A stretch of 36,379 nt of DNA from an uncultured Clostridia bacterium. GTDB taxonomy: Bacteria; Bacillota; Clostridia; Oscillospirales; Acutalibacteraceae. The position numbers and the translations under genes were made by a program. The notes below the pieces were generated by a model that was given only the letters and a program-made list of their open reading frames with translations, was not told the origin of the DNA and did not search any database. Below, piece by piece: positions 19,260 to 26,648 of this stretch (its first letter is position 1; every line of letters begins with the position of its first letter). The DNA is taken from the NCBI GenBank assembly GCA_946407465.1, contig CAMJOD010000007.1:1-36379 (forward strand). The letters are read 5' to 3'.

Positions 19260-21169
19260 AGCACAGCCTCCTCACGCGGCGTCACGGCAGGCGCACCGCC
19301 CTGAATCGGCGGCACTCCCTGTCCCGTCGGCACCGCTTGCGCAGCCTGCTCCGCCAGCATCGCGTTTGCCATCTGCAGCTGTTCGCTCAGCTGCTTCACA
19401 GTCTCCAAAAGCTGACTGTCCTTCTTCACCATGTCCAGCAGCTTATCCTTGCCCTCAAAGCTCATGCCCTCCAGCATCTTCTTTGCGGCGTCCGCGTTTT
19501 CCGGTGCAAACGCGCCCATACGAAACATGTCTATCATCATCTGGTTGTTTGCCGCTGTTGTAAAAGGACTGCTGCGCTGCGCCTTGACCTTGATGTCAAA
19601 CACCGGCAGGCGCTCAAACACGCCGTCAACGCCCTCCGGCTCCACCGGCTGCGGCTGCAAGCCCTCGTTGTCAAACGCCACATACTCCGGCTGATTATCC
19701 TCGCCCACCACGCGGAACACACGCGCCGGATTGTAGAACTGCCGCATTTCCTCGACGATCAAATAACAGATTTCCTCAAACTCGCGGAAGCCGCTCTTTG
19801 TCAGATCGCGGCTGATCTTGCCACCTGCTTCCTGCAGGGCTGCTATCGCGCTTCCCGACGTCACACCGGCAGCGCCTGCGCCGTTCGACGGGTCGTTGGT
19901 GCCGGTCGTGTCCTTGATCTCGTCCTTCATATCCTGGTACATGCTCAACGCGCCCGGCGCGATGTCCTTCGAATCGAGCGGATGCACCACGCGGCTCAGA
20001 TCCATGCCGTCCACCTCGATAAAGTCCTTGTTGAGGTCGTTCAGATCGTTCACGTTGGTGATCGCCTGCCGGTTGATCAGGTTGCGCGTCTGCGAATTGA
20101 CGCGCACGTTTTTGAGGATGTCCCGCCGCAGCGCGTCCAGCTGCTGCTGCGGCGAGCGGCAAATATCAATAAAGCCAAAGCCCACCGGCGTATCACGCAG
20201 CGAAAAGCACGGCGTCACCACAAAGGGATATTTGCCGTGATGATAAAATCCCTTTTGATAGCGTTCGCCCTCGTTTTCACTCGCAAAGATGATTTCATTA
20301 CCGCAAAATTTGCAGTAGTGCAGCACGCCGCCGGTCTTGTAGTACCAGTCGATCACCGCCGCCTTGTTCTTCGTCTTGCTCTCTGCCTGATAGGTCGTCT
20401 GCGCTTCCAGTCCCAGATCCTCGGTGCTCACCGCCTCCAGCTGCGGATAGGCGCGTTTGACCTCCTCCACGTCGATGTAGTTGACCAAAAACAAGTGCGG
20501 GCTGTCCTGTATGTTCTCCACAAACGGCGCCCACGCCATCGCCAGCAGGTCAACACGGCGTATTGCAATATCCCCGAGTCCGTTGTCCAGCTCCGCGTCC
20601 CACACGACCGCCACGCCGTCCGCGCCGCCTGCCAGCTTGTCCGTCCAGGCTTCCGAGTAGGTCTTTTCATAGCGGTTGCGCTCGAGCACACACGGCACCA
20701 CCGCGTTCAGCAGCTTTGCGGTCTCCTCGTCGTCCTTTGCGCGCGGCAAAAAGACGGCTTCGGGGTAATTGTCCATCGCGTCCGCGTGCTTGTTGAGTAT
20801 CACATTGAGTGTCTGCGCACCGATACGCGGCGCCGCCGCCTGTCCTGTAAAGGATCGCCCGTCAAACTCAAACTGCCGCCGCGTCTGCTCATTGTAGAGC
20901 AGGTTGTACACGTCAAAGTTGTTGCGGTAATTCACGTCAAACAGCCGTTTGTTGTTAAAGTACTCTTTCATCAGCCCCTTTGCCTTGGCGATCTCCTCCT
21001 CGCCGATGGGCTTTCTGCCGCTGTGCGGTTTCGTCCGTTCCGTTCCGTTTCTGTCCGCTTCCTTCCGGCGCGGCGCCTGCTCTGCCGCTGTCGGCAGCGT
21101 CTGCGCCGGTGCAGGCTCCATGCGCACCGGCATAGTCACACCGTTTGCGTCCTTAAATACTCTTGCCAT
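19256..21169 (-). CDS. Portal protein, P22-like family
   Basis: 637 residues; ATG with AGGAGG 4 nt upstream, 8 bp after terminase. It forms the dodecameric ring through which DNA enters and leaves the head. The N-terminal 60 residues are a low-complexity Pro/Glu/Arg stretch. The body then shows portal features: 'EEEIAKAKGLMKEYFNNKRL' and 'TLNVILNKHADAMDNYP', the wing region with a CxxC pair (HYCKFCGNE, with one nearby Cys) that may bind zinc or be structural, 'CRSPQQQLDALRRDILKNVR' for the stem helix, and 'SGSAIAALQEAGGKISRDLT' plus 'FREFEEICYLIVEEMRQFYN'. The C-terminal 60 residues form a Gln/Ala-rich barrel-like helix. Length fits P22/podovirus portals. Confidence 0.85.
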   Translation of the reverse strand: MARVFKDANGVTMPVRMEPAPAQTLPTAAEQAPRRKEADRNGTERTKPHSGRKPIGEEEIAKAKGLMKEYFNNKRLFDVNYRNNFDVYNLLYNEQTRRQFEFDGRSFTGQAAAPRIGAQTLNVILNKHADAMDNYPEAVFLPRAKDDEETAKLLNAVVPCVLERNRYEKTYSEAWTDKLAGGADGVAVVWDAELDNGLGDIAIRRVDLLAMAWAPFVENIQDSPHLFLVNYIDVEEVKRAYPQLEAVSTEDLGLEAQTTYQAESKTKNKAAVIDWYYKTGGVLHYCKFCGNEIIFASENEGERYQKGFYHHGKYPFVVTPCFSLRDTPVGFGFIDICRSPQQQLDALRRDILKNVRVNSQTRNLINRQAITNVNDLNDLNKDFIEVDGMDLSRVVHPLDSKDIAPGALSMYQDMKDEIKDTTGTNDPSNGAGAAGVTSGSAIAALQEAGGKISRDLTKSGFREFEEICYLIVEEMRQFYNPARVFRVVGEDNQPEYVAFDNEGLQPQPVEPEGVDGVFERLPVFDIKVKAQRSSPFTTAANNQMMIDMFRMGAFAPENADAAKKMLEGMSFEGKDKLLDMVKKDSQLLETVKQLSEQLQMANAMLAEQAAQAVPTGQGVPPIQGGAPAVTPREEAVL

Positions 21170-21177
21170 ATGTCCTC

Positions 21178-22605
21178 CTAACTCATGATATAGCGCATCA
21201 AATCATAGTTGACGTCCAAGGGGTTAAACAGCTGTTTGTCCTCCATCACGTTGCGTCGCGGCGAAATGCAGCGGTGCATGATCGCATACCGGCTCTCGTC
21301 GTAGATGTGATCCTCTCCCTCGGTATCAACGTCCTCCACGTTCGTCTCCGAATAGACCAGATCGGGGATCGTCCGCAGATAACTCTCGCAGTTTTTGAAC
21401 ACGTAGTACATCGGGATCCCGTTCTCGTCAAACGCGAGGCGGTAGTGATACTGCATCTTTCCGGCCATCCGCGCATTGTCGGCTTCCTCAAAGTGAACGC
21501 CATGCCGCTCCATCAGCGCGCCCACGCTCTCGCCGGAGCCCTGCTCGATAAAAATAGCCGGGTCGGCGACACCGATAATCCGCTTGCCTTTGAGGTTCCG
21601 GTCATGCCGCTCTATTTGTTTGATGTTCTCCGCCACCTGTGCCGCCTGCATGCGCACGCCGGTGTTCGGCGTCTTGGTGCAGCCGTAGTACTCGCGTATT
21701 CGATAGAATATGCCGTCCTCGTCCACCGCGTGCCAGCCCACCGAAAACGGTTTCACATAGCCCCAGTCCATGCTGCGAATTATCAGCCAGTGACTCGGCA
21801 CCCGGAACGGCTCGATGACATGCGTCCAGCGCCTGTCTCTATAGTGCGCCGGATCGTTTACAAACTCCCTGAATACCTGTCCCGAAAAGCTGTTCCAGTC
21901 GCCATAGAGCAGCGCGTTCCGGTCCGCTTCGTTCAGCGACGCCAGCTTTTTGAGGTAGTCGGGGTCGTTTTGCAGAAGAATCTTGTTATCAAACACCAGA
22001 CTCGGCACAAACACCTTGCTCGACCAAAATGTCACGACGCTTCCGTCCGGCATTACCGCCTGCGACTTAAACCACACGGTCTTGTTCGGCTCGCCTGCCG
22101 TCACAAAATACTTTTTGACCCAGCCGTGACCGATGCCGCCGGGGTTTCCCGTCGCGCGCATATAGCAGCGCATACCCGGACCGTTGGCGCGGTTACGGCT
22201 TTTCAGGTACTCGTATTCCGCCTGTTTAAATTGCGTCAGCTCGTCAAAACCGATAAATTCAAATTGTTGTCCCTGATATTTCTCCTTGTCCTTGGTGTAC
22301 TGCAAGCCGTCAAAGGTGATCGTCGCTCCGCTTGGGAAGGTAAACACACGTGACGTCGCGTTATACCGCACGCCGGGATAAGCGGCGTTGTAATAGAGCC
22401 GCGCACGCTCCGCCAGCTGCGTCAGCTCCTTGATGATCTTGCGCAAAATCAAACCGCGATACCAGGGCTTGTCCACCTGCCGCAGCGCCTCGATGATCAG
22501 CATATCGCTTTTGCCGCCTCCTGCCGCGCCGCCGTAAAAGCCCTCGTCCTCACACCGCGCCATCATCGCCGCCTGTCGCGGCTGCGGCTTCCAAATCGTT
22601 TTCAT
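21178..22605 (-). CDS. terL: Terminase large subunit
   Basis: 475 residues; overlaps the small subunit gene by 56 bp. It is the ATP-driven DNA-packaging motor and nuclease. Walker A is GGAAGGGKS (25-33); Walker B is FEFIGFDEL with D121-E122; a coupling motif is ATGNPGG (151-157). The RNase H-like nuclease half shows D280 in 'RSMDWGY' and D348 in 'IGVADPAIF', the usual metal-binding acidic residues. Length and layout match Terminase_6-type large subunits. No disruption is visible. Confidence 0.93.
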   Translation of the reverse strand: MKTIWKPQPRQAAMMARCEDEGFYGGAAGGGKSDMLIIEALRQVDKPWYRGLILRKIIKELTQLAERARLYYNAAYPGVRYNATSRVFTFPSGATITFDGLQYTKDKEKYQGQQFEFIGFDELTQFKQAEYEYLKSRNRANGPGMRCYMRATGNPGGIGHGWVKKYFVTAGEPNKTVWFKSQAVMPDGSVVTFWSSKVFVPSLVFDNKILLQNDPDYLKKLASLNEADRNALLYGDWNSFSGQVFREFVNDPAHYRDRRWTHVIEPFRVPSHWLIIRSMDWGYVKPFSVGWHAVDEDGIFYRIREYYGCTKTPNTGVRMQAAQVAENIKQIERHDRNLKGKRIIGVADPAIFIEQGSGESVGALMERHGVHFEEADNARMAGKMQYHYRLAFDENGIPMYYVFKNCESYLRTIPDLVYSETNVEDVDTEGEDHIYDESRYAIMHRCISPRRNVMEDKQLFNPLDVNYDLMRYIMS

Positions 22606-23182
22606 CCTCGTCCTCTCTCGGGTCGATCACCGTCGCCGCGGCTATCTCAATCACACCGCCCTCCGGCTGTACGGCGTGTCCGTCCTCTCCGGTCAAAATC
22701 GACTTGATCGTCTCCAGCGTCTTGGCGATCTCCGTCATGCGCTTGGTGTTCACCAGCGTCCGCTCCTGCTTCATACGCAGCTTGCGCTTTTTCTCGGTGA
22801 TCACCACCGCCGTGTCGTCCGTGCTGCTCTCCGTCTGCGCCTGTTCCACGCGGTCATAGCTCACATACGCCTCGCGGTCGAGCTGCCCGATCGCGCGGTT
22901 CGCCGCGTCGATCAGCCGTCCGGCAGCCTTGCACACGCGCTCGATCTCGCGCAGCGTGCGGTTGACCTCTTTGTCGTGCAGCTTCTCGCTCACCTTCTCG
23001 GCGGTTTTGGCGGCGTACTTTTTGCGCTTGCGGCTCCAGCCTCCCTTGGCGCTGTGCTTCTGCATGCTCCCGAGCGGCACGCCGTACTTTGTCGCCGCGT
23101 CCCTCAGGCTGATGGACGAGTTCACATAATCGGCTTCGATCTCCGCCCAGTTCACTTCCTTTTCCGCCACACTTTCCGCCAC
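22550..23182 (-). CDS. terS: Terminase small subunit
   Basis: 210 residues from a GTG at 23182 with AAGGAGG about 8 nt upstream. The longer frame beginning ATG-ATG at 23209 has no ribosome site, and its first bases lie inside the predicted -10 of promoter D, so GTG is preferred. The N-terminal third carries a helix-turn-helix (YVNSSISLRDAATKYGVPLG followed by SMQKHSAKGGWSRKRKKY), the DNA-recognition domain of small terminases. Long helices follow (about 60-165) and then an acidic tail. It is the first gene of the late region. Confidence 0.85.
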   Translation of the reverse strand: MAESVAEKEVNWAEIEADYVNSSISLRDAATKYGVPLGSMQKHSAKGGWSRKRKKYAAKTAEKVSEKLHDKEVNRTLREIERVCKAAGRLIDAANRAIGQLDREAYVSYDRVEQAQTESSTDDTAVVITEKKRKLRMKQERTLVNTKRMTEIAKTLETIKSILTGEDGHAVQPEGGVIEIAAATVIDPREDEDENDLEAAAATGGDDGAV

Positions 23183-23204
23183 ACTGCCGCCCTCCTTTTT
23201 GTCC

Positions 23205-23237
23205 ATCATACCATTTCACGGCAAAAATTGGCGGCAC
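23205..23237 (-). promoter_or_regulatory. Predicted late promoter D (packaging genes)
   Basis: GTGCCGCC (23237-23230), 19 nt, then TATGAT (23210-23205) preceded by TGG on the minus strand. The element is half of a perfect inverted repeat GGCGGCA-N5-TGCCGCC (23230-23248). Predicted start near 23198 leaves only the AAGGAGG leader before the GTG start of the small terminase. Confidence 0.78.
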
Positions 23238-23366
23238 AAGCTGCCGCCGGGGTTTCCCGCTGTCGGCAAAATGCCAAACCGCGCCGCCGCCCCCGGCATT
23301 CCCCCGCGCGACCGTTTCCACGCCGTTTCCACACCGTTGCCGCTGTTAAAGCGTAGCTTTAAACCA

Positions 23367-23404
23367 CAAAAAAACGCAGCGGCAGATCACCGACCTGCCG
23401 CTGC
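23367..23404 (-). terminator. Strong terminator ending the early operon
   Basis: A perfect 10-bp GC-rich stem (23376-23385 with 23395-23404), 9-nt loop, followed on the minus strand by GTTTTTTT. It separates the early operon from late promoter D. Confidence 0.93.
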
Positions 23405-23461
23405 TTCACACAAAAATAGCTTTGTTTTCGCATATGTAAGTTATTAATTAATTGATGATTT

Positions 23462-23689
23462 TCATCCCTGCTCACTCTCCCATTTCTCGATGCACGCCTG
23501 CGCGATGATGCAGTTCTGCCAGCAGTGCGAGGCGCAGAAGTCGTCAATATACGCGTTCCGCGCATCAAGGCTGCGGAACCGCGAGGAAGTGGACTCCGCG
23601 TCAATCACCGGCGCGCAGCGCAGCACGGGTCCGTAAGCTCCAAGATAAAACGGACACACAATCTTCATGTCAATTCTTTTCTCTGCCAT
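23462..23689 (-). CDS. Small Cys-rich zinc-finger protein, candidate late activator
   Basis: 75 residues from an ATG at 23689 with GGGAGG 4 nt upstream; an ATG 12 bp earlier would place the ribosome site inside the gene. It has six Cys and one His: CPFY near residue 11, one Cys about 15 residues later, and CASHCWQNCIIAQAC at the C-terminal half. I recognise this as a small zinc-binding protein usually found just before terminase in Firmicutes prophages, but no function is established to my knowledge. It is the last early gene, followed by a terminator and then the first late promoter. Its size and Cys content recall Ogr/Delta-type late activators of P2-like phages, which makes it a candidate for the protein that binds GTGCCGCC. 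That link is inference. Confidence 0.72.
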   Translation of the reverse strand: MAEKRIDMKIVCPFYLGAYGPVLRCAPVIDAESTSSRFRSLDARNAYIDDFCASHCWQNCIIAQACIEKWESEQG

Positions 23690-23729
23690 AATTCCTCCCA
23701 TGCCGCGCAGGCCGCCGGAGCAGCCGCGT

Positions 23730-24518
23730 TTACAGTATTCTGTTTTTCGCCGTTCGGAAGGCGTCGAGCGCCCTGAATTTAAAATAATACGTCGCGCCGG
23801 TCACGTCGCTGATGTGCATGGTCAGCTCGTCCTTTGCCAAAAAGAACCCTTTCGGCGGCTCCATCAGCTCACCGCGCTCCAGCTTCCGCAGCTCGCGGCG
23901 GCTGCACTTCTTCACCGTCACCACCGGCCGCGTCAGGTTGCGGCTCGCCATCATCCGCTTGCCGCCGAGCGACAATCCGTCGTCCGCGCCGTCGTCCTTC
24001 TTCTCCGCTGTGATGTCCTTGCGGATGTACTGCGCCAGCTTCTCGTAGCTGTGATCACAGTAGAGCGGCGTGAAATTTATTCCGCCGTTGCGGTAATACC
24101 AGCACTCTTTTGCGATCGCCGCGATCGGCGCCGACAGAATGATATGCAGGTGCCAGTTCTTGCCGCGCTTGCCGCACTCGCGGAAGCCGATGTATTTAAA
24201 CACCAGCCCCTGCTTGTCCGCCCGACGCTTGATCCGGTCAAAAAAATTGCGGATGTGATTCAAAAATTTCTTTTCGTCGTCAAAGGTGCCGTAGGGAGCC
24301 GAGAAGCGGCAGAAGTAGTCGTGCTCGTCAAAGTTGCAGTCAATGATCTGTTCCCATTTTCTGGTAGTCCTGATTTGGTTGGCAGTTTTCTGCTTGGCGC
24401 GCGACAGATTTTTGTTCACGCCGCGGCCGCCGTAGTTTTTGCCGACTTGCTTGATGGACTGATACACCTCGACCTCCACCATGTTCCGGCAGCGAATCAC
24501 TCTCTTGTAAGTAAACAT
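23730..24518 (-). CDS. Rolling-circle replication initiator, HUH family
   Basis: 262 residues; ATG with an AAAGG site 7 nt upstream. HUH endonucleases nick one strand and stay bound through a tyrosine to start rolling-circle replication. Visible motifs: basic N-terminus (VNKNLSRAKQKTANQIRTTR), E114 in FRECGKRGK, HLH at 123-125 in NWHLHIIL (the metal-binding HUH motif), and Y164 in YEKLAQYIRKDI, the likely nucleophile with lysines nearby. This fits the ORF2/G2P-like replication-associated family common in small ssDNA phages and plasmids. Here it lies near the end of the early operon of a tailed phage, and no polymerase, helicase or primase gene was seen in the window. Confidence 0.8.
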   Translation of the reverse strand: MFTYKRVIRCRNMVEVEVYQSIKQVGKNYGGRGVNKNLSRAKQKTANQIRTTRKWEQIIDCNFDEHDYFCRFSAPYGTFDDEKKFLNHIRNFFDRIKRRADKQGLVFKYIGFRECGKRGKNWHLHIILSAPIAAIAKECWYYRNGGINFTPLYCDHSYEKLAQYIRKDITAEKKDDGADDGLSLGGKRMMASRNLTRPVVTVKKCSRRELRKLERGELMEPPKGFFLAKDELTMHISDVTGATYYFKFRALDAFRTAKNRIL

Positions 24519-24611
24519 AGCTTAACCTTTTATTTTACCACGGCTTGTGCGCCGTGTCCATTTAAGTAATCATTTGAGCAGGGAAAGCAAGGGGACTCTC
24601 ACCCCTTTGTT

Positions 24612-24839
24612 TTAAAGCCCCAAAAACCACAGCCCAACACCGGCAAACAGCGCCGCGCCGACGATCGCGCAGAACACCAGCAGCAGCCGCGCCAAGAACA
24701 CACACATATTCTGCACCCGGCACGCCCTGCCGGTGCGGCGGCCGGCGGCGAACATACCGACCGCCAGCACCGCCAAAAACGCCGCCAGCAGTCCGGCGAT
24801 CACCCAGCCCAGCACGCCCACAAACACCCCTGCACTCAT
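24612..24839 (-). CDS. Small two-helix membrane protein
   Basis: 75 residues from the ATG at 24839, which overlaps the previous stop in an ATGA; a longer upstream start would sit inside the previous gene without its own site. There are two hydrophobic helices (about 3-31 and 43-73) separated by a basic loop (AAGRRTGRACRVQ). No catalytic motif. It could be an early phage membrane effector or a holin-like protein, but its place in the early operon argues against lysis. Function unknown. Confidence 0.66.
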   Translation of the reverse strand: MSAGVFVGVLGWVIAGLLAAFLAVLAVGMFAAGRRTGRACRVQNMCVFLARLLLVFCAIVGAALFAGVGLWFLGL

Positions 24840-25156
24840 ACGTTGCTCCAATCCGAAATAAGATAAGAAGAAAAATCGGGCCATTCCAACGCCTGACCGC
24901 AGTTCGGGCAAAAATTATACGCCGCATACGTCACGTATTCGCAGTTCGGACAGCACAAATACGCGTTCGCTTTCAGTTCAAAAGGCGTTTTCACTCTACA
25001 TTCCTTTGCGATCGGCTCACGCTTGATCCTAAACTGCACCGCGTCAATCAGCTTCCGGATCGCCGCTTTCATTTCTTCGCGGTCGATGTCCATCCGTTCC
25101 TCCGTCAAAAGGCGGTTCGCCGCAATGATCGCCGCTTCCATCGTCATTTCAGACAT
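24836..25156 (-). CDS. Zinc-ribbon protein of the early operon
   Basis: 106 residues; GGAG 10 nt before the ATG. The N-terminal half is a charged helix pair (MTMEAAIIAANRLLTEERMD, EEMKAAIRKLIDAVQFRIK). The C-terminal half is a rubredoxin-type zinc ribbon, CPNC-x11-CPNC (PNCEYVTYAAYNFCPNCGQA). Such small ribbons bind zinc and often DNA or RNA. Coupled by ATGA to the downstream membrane-protein gene. A specific function is not recognised. Confidence 0.75.
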   Translation of the reverse strand: MSEMTMEAAIIAANRLLTEERMDIDREEMKAAIRKLIDAVQFRIKREPIAKECRVKTPFELKANAYLCCPNCEYVTYAAYNFCPNCGQALEWPDFSSYLISDWSNV

Positions 25157-25216
25157 TTTCTACACGCTCCTTGTATAATCTCACTCACCTCCGGAGTCAT
25201 TCTCCGGAGGTTTTTT
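25150..25216 (+). promoter_or_regulatory. Plus-strand promoter-like boxes with an immediate terminator hairpin
   Basis: CAGACA (25150-25155), 18 nt, TATAAT (25174-25179) on the plus strand, then a perfect 10-bp stem (25187-25196 with 25202-25211, loop TCATT) followed by TTTTTT. It points against the operon, overlaps the start of the zinc-ribbon gene, and covers the end of the next gene. The T-run exists only on the plus strand, so the hairpin is a plus-strand terminator. Any transcript would be about 30 nt. The -35 match is 4 of 6. Confidence 0.5.
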
Positions 25217-25388
25217 CTTCCGTCCCGACATGCGGCAGCTTACGCCGCTTTTCCGTCAAATCGACCGCTCTCCAAACGCTGTGCAGCGCATACGCCATCG
25301 GCTTGGCGACAAAGCTTTTTTTCTTCGCGCGCTCATATTCCGCTTTTAAATGTTCAATCACTTTCTCGATCGTCAGTTCCTTGTCCAT
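25197..25388 (-). CDS. Small helical early protein
   Basis: 63 residues from the ATG at 25388, 10 nt after GGAG; a GTG three codons earlier is too close to that site. The sequence is charged (MDKELTIEKVIEHLKAEYER then AKKKSFVAKPMAYALHSVWR) with no Cys. It overlaps the preceding gene by 35 bp. The junction GGAGCGTGAG...ATG is nearly identical to that at the start of the gene at 26648, marking a duplicated module. Function unknown. Confidence 0.66.
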   Translation of the reverse strand: MDKELTIEKVIEHLKAEYERAKKKSFVAKPMAYALHSVWRAVDLTEKRRKLPHVGTEEKTSGE

Positions 25389-25728
25389 TTTTCTCACGCT
25401 CCTTCAACGCCCGTTCGGCTTCTTCGTAACTAAGGAAGAACCTTTCTCCTGATAAATCACTAATAAAATCCACTTCTGAGTTAATAACAAATCCTGTTTT
25501 TGTTACGCCATAAATTAAACTCTCTACCGTTTGCACATAAATACGTTCATCCGTACCGAAATAAAACACTTTATCTCCCGGCAAGCACGGCAGCTCCACG
25601 AACCGGGCGCAGTCTTTGAAATTTTTACAAACAGATACTTGTTCACCGAAAAACTCAATGTCAATATCAAAACCATTAAGAATGCCATTACAAGCTTCAA
25701 CATGTACGCAATCTTTACAGCTTGCCAT
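25354..25728 (-). CDS. Early protein with CxxCVHVEAC motif, copy 1
   Basis: 124 residues from the ATG at 25728, with GGAGGTGAG 6-7 nt upstream; longer frames run into the preceding membrane-protein gene. It starts MASCKDCVHVEACNGILNG, a Cys cluster found at the start of many clostridial phage proteins, and continues with a beta-rich domain (KVFYFGTDERIYVQTVESLI, GVTKTGFVINSE) and ends ERFFLSYEEAERALKEREK. The gene at 27105 is a diverged paralogue with the same head (MATCAECVHVEVC) and tail (MYFLSREEAEQALKERE). The last part resembles a short regulatory or sensor domain; no function is assigned. Confidence 0.75.
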   Translation of the reverse strand: MASCKDCVHVEACNGILNGFDIDIEFFGEQVSVCKNFKDCARFVELPCLPGDKVFYFGTDERIYVQTVESLIYGVTKTGFVINSEVDFISDLSGERFFLSYEEAERALKEREKNGQGTDDRESD

Positions 25729-25976
25729 TACTCGCTCACCTCCAATGGCTGAGCACATATAAAATGAGAAGCAACGAGTATTGTCCCTAAAACAACCATG
25801 ATTAATGTGCCAATTATCGTGATGATGACGCAAGCCTTTACAGCTTTTTCACAAAAGTCCCCAACAAAGTAATCTTCAAATATTATGTCAATGACAATAA
25901 AAAGCACAGTCAAAACGAGAAAACACAAAGCGCCAGCGAGCGAGAACAAGCAAATTGTTGCAATCACTTCCATCAT
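25728..25976 (-). CDS. Small two-helix membrane protein of the early operon
   Basis: 82 residues (81 if the second of two adjacent ATGs is used); its stop overlaps the next start as TAATG. Two strongly hydrophobic segments (about 2-33 and 46-73) with an acidic loop (FEDYFVGDFCEKAVKA). It is AT-richer than its neighbours. The upstream junction contains a 14-bp tandem duplication (CCATCATTCCACCT twice, plus strand, around 25974-26000) at the end of the preceding gene. The C-terminus LEVSE shares its DNA with the module junction repeated at 27105. Function unknown. Confidence 0.7.
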   Translation of the reverse strand: MMEVIATICLFSLAGALCFLVLTVLFIVIDIIFEDYFVGDFCEKAVKACVIITIIGTLIMVVLGTILVASHFICAQPLEVSE

Positions 25977-25986
25977 TCCACCTCCA

Positions 25987-26292
25987 TCATTCCACCTCCG
26001 CTTCGATGATTGTTGGGGTATTGTTTAAGATACGAATTGCCGTGTCAATTCCATACTGTGTTTCAATATCTCCGCACATATCACGATACCTTTCGAGTTT
26101 TTTGCTGAGTTCGTCCGCGTCAATCAGCCTGCCGTGCGGCGTGGGAATTTCCGCGCATTTAAAAAATTCAGACGGCTTAGTTTTAGTCCGCAAAAGCATA
26201 ATGGCAGCAGGGAAATCCTGCACTATAGATATAGTATATTCTCTATGCTCCGATTTTTCCGGCAGCTTCGCGCCCTTGATGATCACACTCAT
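25987..26292 (-). CDS. Small phage protein, 'PHGRLIDADEL' family
   Basis: 101 residues from the ATG at 26292, 7 nt after AGGAGG. It carries the characteristic core TPHGRLIDADELSKKLERYR and ends TIIEAEVE, a pattern I recall from many clostridial phages, where it is a conserved uncharacterised protein. It starts MSVIIKGAKLPEKSEHREYT, a beta-like head. No enzyme motif. The start of the next gene follows closely. Function unknown. Confidence 0.78.
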   Translation of the reverse strand: MSVIIKGAKLPEKSEHREYTISIVQDFPAAIMLLRTKTKPSEFFKCAEIPTPHGRLIDADELSKKLERYRDMCGDIETQYGIDTAIRILNNTPTIIEAEVE

Positions 26293-26312
26293 TCCGTCGC
26301 CTCCTTTCCGTT

Positions 26313-26648
26313 TCAATCTTCCTCCCTGACCGCTTTCCCGTGATAGGTATAGTCGCGGCCAAATTCATTGATCCCGAGATAGTCAATGCAGATCCTGTCG
26401 CGCTGCTCCCAAAAGACCGGGTTATCATCCGCCTCCGCCAGCATATTGCCGCAGCGCTCATAAAACGCACGTCCGCGCTTGCGCCCGAAGTGGTAGTCCT
26501 CCACCAACACGCACAAAAACACCTTCAAGATCCGCTCTGCCATTTCTCGCGTTTTCCGCTGTTCGAGCTTTCGCCACTCATTCAGCAGCTCGTCCTCGAT
26601 CGCACGCTTCTCCGCCGCCGACCGAAACACCGGCACCCTTGCCTTCAT
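26313..26648 (-). CDS. Helical early protein with FGRKRGRAF motif
   Basis: 111 residues from the ATG at 26648, 10 nt after GGAG, the same layout as the gene at 25388. Charged helices dominate (EKRAIEDELLNEWRKLEQRK), followed by CVLVEDYHFGRKRGRAFYER, a pattern like the short proteins next to phage recombination/regulation genes in which an FG-K-R-L/A-x-x-F motif recurs. It overlaps the preceding gene by 71 bp. Function not recognised. Confidence 0.7.
   Translation of the reverse strand: MKARVPVFRSAAEKRAIEDELLNEWRKLEQRKTREMAERILKVFLCVLVEDYHFGRKRGRAFYERCGNMLAEADDNPVFWEQRDRICIDYLGINEFGRDYTYHGKAVREED

Noticed and set aside
17690-19320. Other occurrences of GTGCCGCC or its complement in portal, scaffold and capsid genes
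   Set aside because: They are inside genes and have no -10-like hexamer at 19 nt, so I treat them as chance matches in GC-rich DNA.
24570-24611. Small hairpin after the membrane-protein gene (AAGGGG...CCCCTT)
   Set aside because: No adequate T-run on either strand; insufficient as a terminator.
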